64,000 nt of DNA from Verpa conica (Eukaryota; Ascomycota; Pezizomycetes; Pezizales; Morchellaceae). The notes under the pieces are model-generated. The model made no database searches, was not told the origin of the DNA, and worked only from the letters and a program-made list of their open reading frames with translations. Position numbers and translations under genes: made by a program. Location of the stretch: contig JAUFSD010000004.1 of NCBI GenBank assembly GCA_033030425.1, forward strand, positions 1,736,001 through 1,800,000, given 5' to 3'. Shown one piece after another: positions 60,677-64,000 of the stretch. Position 1 is the first letter of the stretch; each line of letters begins with the position of its first letter.

Positions 60677-61461
60677 ACTCTTAGTAAATGAATCATAAAA
60701 TACTTCAGGTGATTCATTTCCTACAAGCCTTGCAGGTAAATGTGTAGTTTATTGTCTTTTCCCAAGTTATTTGTATGAGGTAATGTGTACCTGATGTATA
60801 TACATGGCCTAGTAGAGGTATATAGTTTGGTTATATTGGGAGAGTTTATTAAACTAGACTCCAGCTACTTATTTTTGTAGATAAATATCCGAGCCTTGAA
60901 GCTGTAATATCTGTATTATCCTATAAAATGGTAGTTGGTTGGGTTGTAAATAGAGGGGGCTTCTATGTATCCTAAAGTACAGTTAGTATGTTCCAAAACC
61001 TAGAGTAGGGGGTCAATCTTTATATATAAAGCTCGGGAAGACTAGTACACTATACTATTAACTTTCTGGGGTTTGATAGAGGGCTTATCTAAGTTATTTT
61101 ATACGTAGGGCTGGGGCGACCCTGCGCTGGAAATTATTATAGTTCTGATTCCCGGGAATCCTGCCACAGAGTACGTAGGCGGGTGTTCAGCATAATAAGA
61201 GACCAAAGAGGGATTCTTCTTAAAAGAGAACAAAGTAAATAGGCTCGAAAGTTTCTGAAAACTCTATACGATTCATGGCTATATACCTTAACAGATACAC
61301 CAAACGACGGACAGAAATCACAATCCATCACTCACACTCACAAACGTACACATATTTACTTATAACCCAATTGAAATCCCATTATAACTCCACACAAACC
61401 CCAAATAAAATACAAAAAAGAAAATAAACAATATACAATATAAAAAAAAGAGAAGGTATTT

Positions 61462-63978
61462 TTAAACAGCATCAAATCTCAACAAAGTCCTAGTAAAACT
61501 ATTCTCGTTACCAGTAGCCGGAACAACGGCAGCACCATTAACATTAACCATAGATTGTGCTGCAACCGTGTTGAGGTTGAGCATACTAAATCTAGAGCTG
61601 TTTTCAATGTTCACGATCGAGTCTTGGCATGTCTGCGGGGTGATGCACTCCTGCGCATAGTTCTCAAAGAACGAGTAAAGTCCGGCGCCGTATACAACAA
61701 TGTCGCTGGAGGAGACTACACGGAGTGCCCAGGACTTGCGGCAGGAGGCGGTGGTGCAGGAAGCGTATGTTGGGTCGTTGAATGCGGAGTTAATGGGGAA
61801 GGGAATTGTCGCTGAGGGGTTGGATTGGAAGTAACTGTTGAGAGAAATGTTAGAGAAAGGGATGAGCTAGGATTGGTAAGTGGGGAAGCTTACGGAGTCT
61901 CAGTCTGGATCATGGCCATGAAGATGTTCTTTGTGTTCTGGAGCTGGTATTGGTAGAGGACGTTGTGTTCCGCAGCGGTTCCATACCTAGTGATATGTAA
62001 GTAAAACTATGTAGTGAAAAAAAAAGGAAGGGATGTCTTACATCCAAACAGGCCCATTAGTAGACTCAGTGTAAATACCCCTTCCGTTATAGATACTAAT
62101 CTGACCAAAGTCTGGTCCGTCAAGTGAGTGATCACTAGTCCAGGCCCAAACATTCTCAAGATACAGACTCGCAGTCTTTCCGATCTTCAAGAGCATGAAA
62201 GAACCATAACAAGCAGCATTAGGTGTGGTGACAGTAACAGTTGGGTTCTTTGCGCACTGGGCTGGCTCCAATAAAGTTCCGGCAGATCCACCAACACGGA
62301 AGTGAACATCCCAAATACCGTTAACACCCTGTTGTCCCGAGGGGTCACGCGCATTCCACTCCATTAGGATAGCACCCGGTTGAGCACCACGGGTCTCAAA
62401 GAGCAATTCGGAGATCTCAACGTAACCAGTGTCGCCAGCATTTCCAACCTTGAAGACAGGTGTAGGGTTACCAACTTGCTTGAAGGCAGAGCCATCAGCC
62501 ATGATTACTGCCCATGCTTCACCGACGATGCGGGTGTTGACTGGGACGGTGACAGTGTTCGAGACGGGATAGACACCATGGTCGAAGTAGATGATCTTTC
62601 CGGTGCCAGCGTAGGTGTTGAAAATCGTCTGCAAAGCGGCAGTGTCATCGGTATAACCGTCTCCCCTTGCGCCGTTTGCTTTCACAGAGATAAATTCAGA
62701 AACATCAACTTGCTCGTACTGGGGTCTGGAACGCTCAAAGATAGTGTTTGCTCCGTTGGTAAGGAGTGTGGCTGGCTTGGTAAACCCACGAGTCATAGTG
62801 CCTTGGATAAAAGTACCGCCAGTGTTTGTGGTGGAGTATGATTTCCCTTGGCCCCAGAAATCGATGGTCATGCTTCCTCCCGCAAGGATAGTTGCTCCGG
62901 TGGAAGGATTGGCGACTGCCCTGGGAACGTTGACGAGTTGGACGTTATCGAGGACAACAGTAGCACCAGCAGCTGGGGATGAAGTGGTTGACTTCACAGT
63001 GTAGATACCAATGGGGGTGTCGGAGATCTTAGAGTCAAGAAGAATGATTGATCCCACATTTTGGGCTGCCGCTCCACCACCGCTCACGTCGATACCAACG
63101 CCACAGTTTGCAATCGTAACTGATTTGAAAGTCCATGCCCAATTCCAGTTCATGTAAATAGCAGTCTGGCAGTTGTTGAACTTCAAGTTCCTTGTCATGA
63201 ACTGCTGGTTACCGAAGAATGCACCGTATCTACCACCGTTGAAGGTGAGATCGCTCATAAATCCACCAGAACCGTTATCCATAAAGATTCCCTGATGCAA
63301 ATTACCTGAAGCAGTCGACATTTCAAAAGTAAGGTTGATCAAAGAGGTGGCCTGGGCAACCTGCCAGTGCATACCTGTACCAGCATTGGCAGGCATAGCA
63401 CGGGTGTCGATGATGAAATTCCGGACAGAGCGGAAGAAGTTGTTTTGGTTGGTATACCAATTGGCACCATTAGGCTCATAGGGGTCGGAATCAATCAAAG
63501 CCATACCAGAGAAGCTGGCAGCGCCCTTGATGGTTGGCACGTTCAATGGATCTCCGACAAGCTGTGAGTAGTACATGGCAACAATAGGCCTGGTAACCAA
63601 GTAGGTACCGGCTGGGAAGTAGACGACAGCGGGGGTAATAGTCGACGAATCGCATCCCAAACCACATCGTCCACCGTCCTGGATGGCGCTGTTGATTGCG
63701 GCTGTATCATCGGTAACACCATCACCTAACAGAAATATCAGTAATAGAACCTAGAGTGAATATTGGGAGTCCATACCAACAGCTCCATAGTCCTTAACAT
63801 TGCGATAGACCTTGTAACCCGATGGATTGGCGTTGAATGCAGCTGTACCGCGGTGGGTAATAGCCTGGTACCAAAACTGGGATGGAGCTCTGGCACTGAT
63901 GCTGTTTCCATGGCGAGGTTGAATAGTAGCAGAGAGTACAAGAGATACAATGCATGAAAGTGTAAGGATGCTTGCCCA
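61462..63978 (-). CDS. GH55 exo-beta-1,3-glucanase (glucan 1,3-beta-glucosidase), 5' partial
   Basis: Secreted enzyme releasing glucose from beta-1,3-glucan. Exons in the window are 63978-63777, 63725-62042, 61986-61894 and 61834-61462 (introns 51, 55 and 59 nt), giving 783 residues, the usual size of fungal GH55 proteins. A stop in frame directly before 63978, together with TTTTTCTAG, marks an acceptor site, so the start codon is in a further exon beyond the window. The visible N-terminus SILTLSCIVSLVLSA is the core of a signal peptide. Two tandem pectate-lyase-3-like beta-helix starts are seen, DYGAVGDGVTDDTAAINSAI at about residue 63 and NGARGDGYTDDTAAL at about 410, the GH55 hallmark. EWNARDP and the Cys-rich C-terminal part (SCTTASCRKSW, QECITPQTCQD) also fit. 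I could not assign the catalytic acid from sequence alone. Role may be nutrition, attack on other fungi, or own-wall remodelling. Confidence 0.9.
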
Positions 63979-64000
63979 CTAGAAAAATATCGGCAATACA

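Larger units (their letters stand above)
59692..61461. other. 1.8 kb spacer with purine-rich tandem repeat
   Basis: No gene supported. Holds a telomere-like run (60110-60125), a tRNA-like fragment (60430-60500) and a tandem purine repeat (60551-60676). Confidence 0.5.

Noticed and set aside
62380..62841. 153-codon + strand frame
   Set aside because: Antisense to the GH55 gene.

Overview
The window is nuclear DNA from a filamentous ascomycete (Pezizomycotina). The evidence is GT..AG introns that are mostly 47-70 nt, fungus-specific protein families (a FarA/CTF1-type Zn2Cys6 activator, an L-galactonate dehydratase, a GH55 beta-glucanase, a Mup1-like LAT permease) and CT-rich leaders before start codons. 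About nine gene-like loci in 64 kb, separated by long A+T-leaning deserts, is sparse for this group. It would fit a repeat-expanded genome such as a truffle-like or other Pezizomycete; that placement is inference. All calls come from reading the sequence, with no database search.

Layout: 1-2922 gene-poor; 2923-4900 (-) amino-acid permease; 4901-9180 spacer with a triple GATAAG; 9181-18457 (+) a 3042-residue GAR-domain coiled-coil protein; 19733-20649 (+) a small basic protein (DUF2011-like); 20848-22507 (-) L-galactonate dehydratase, convergent with it. Next come an 11.6 kb desert; 34087-35801 (+) an FAD monooxygenase; a 6.4 kb desert; 42202-42570 (+) a tiny secreted, probably GPI-anchored protein; a 9.5 kb desert; 52051-55247 (+) the FarA-like regulator; a 3.8 kb spacer; a broken 199-codon frame at 59089-59691 (-); and 61462-63978 (-) a GH55 exo-beta-1,3-glucanase whose first exon lies beyond the right edge.

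The genes do not form an obvious pathway cluster. Several point to a carbon-scavenging life style: uronic acid catabolism, fatty-acid/cutin-type regulation, beta-glucan breakdown, amino-acid uptake and aromatic or secondary-metabolite hydroxylation. The deserts are not empty of pattern. They carry telomere-like TTAGGG dimers at several places, at least seven poly(G/C) tracts of 10-13 nt, G-quadruplex-capable runs (also inside the first introns of two genes), and a perfect 12-bp hairpin. I did not find an intact transposon, a CRISPR array or an rRNA, and I found no convincing tRNA.

The most interesting objects are the giant GAR protein with its four TPMPTP repeats, the isolated 102-residue secreted protein, the single-stop frame near 59.6 kb, and the excess of interstitial telomere-like dimers.
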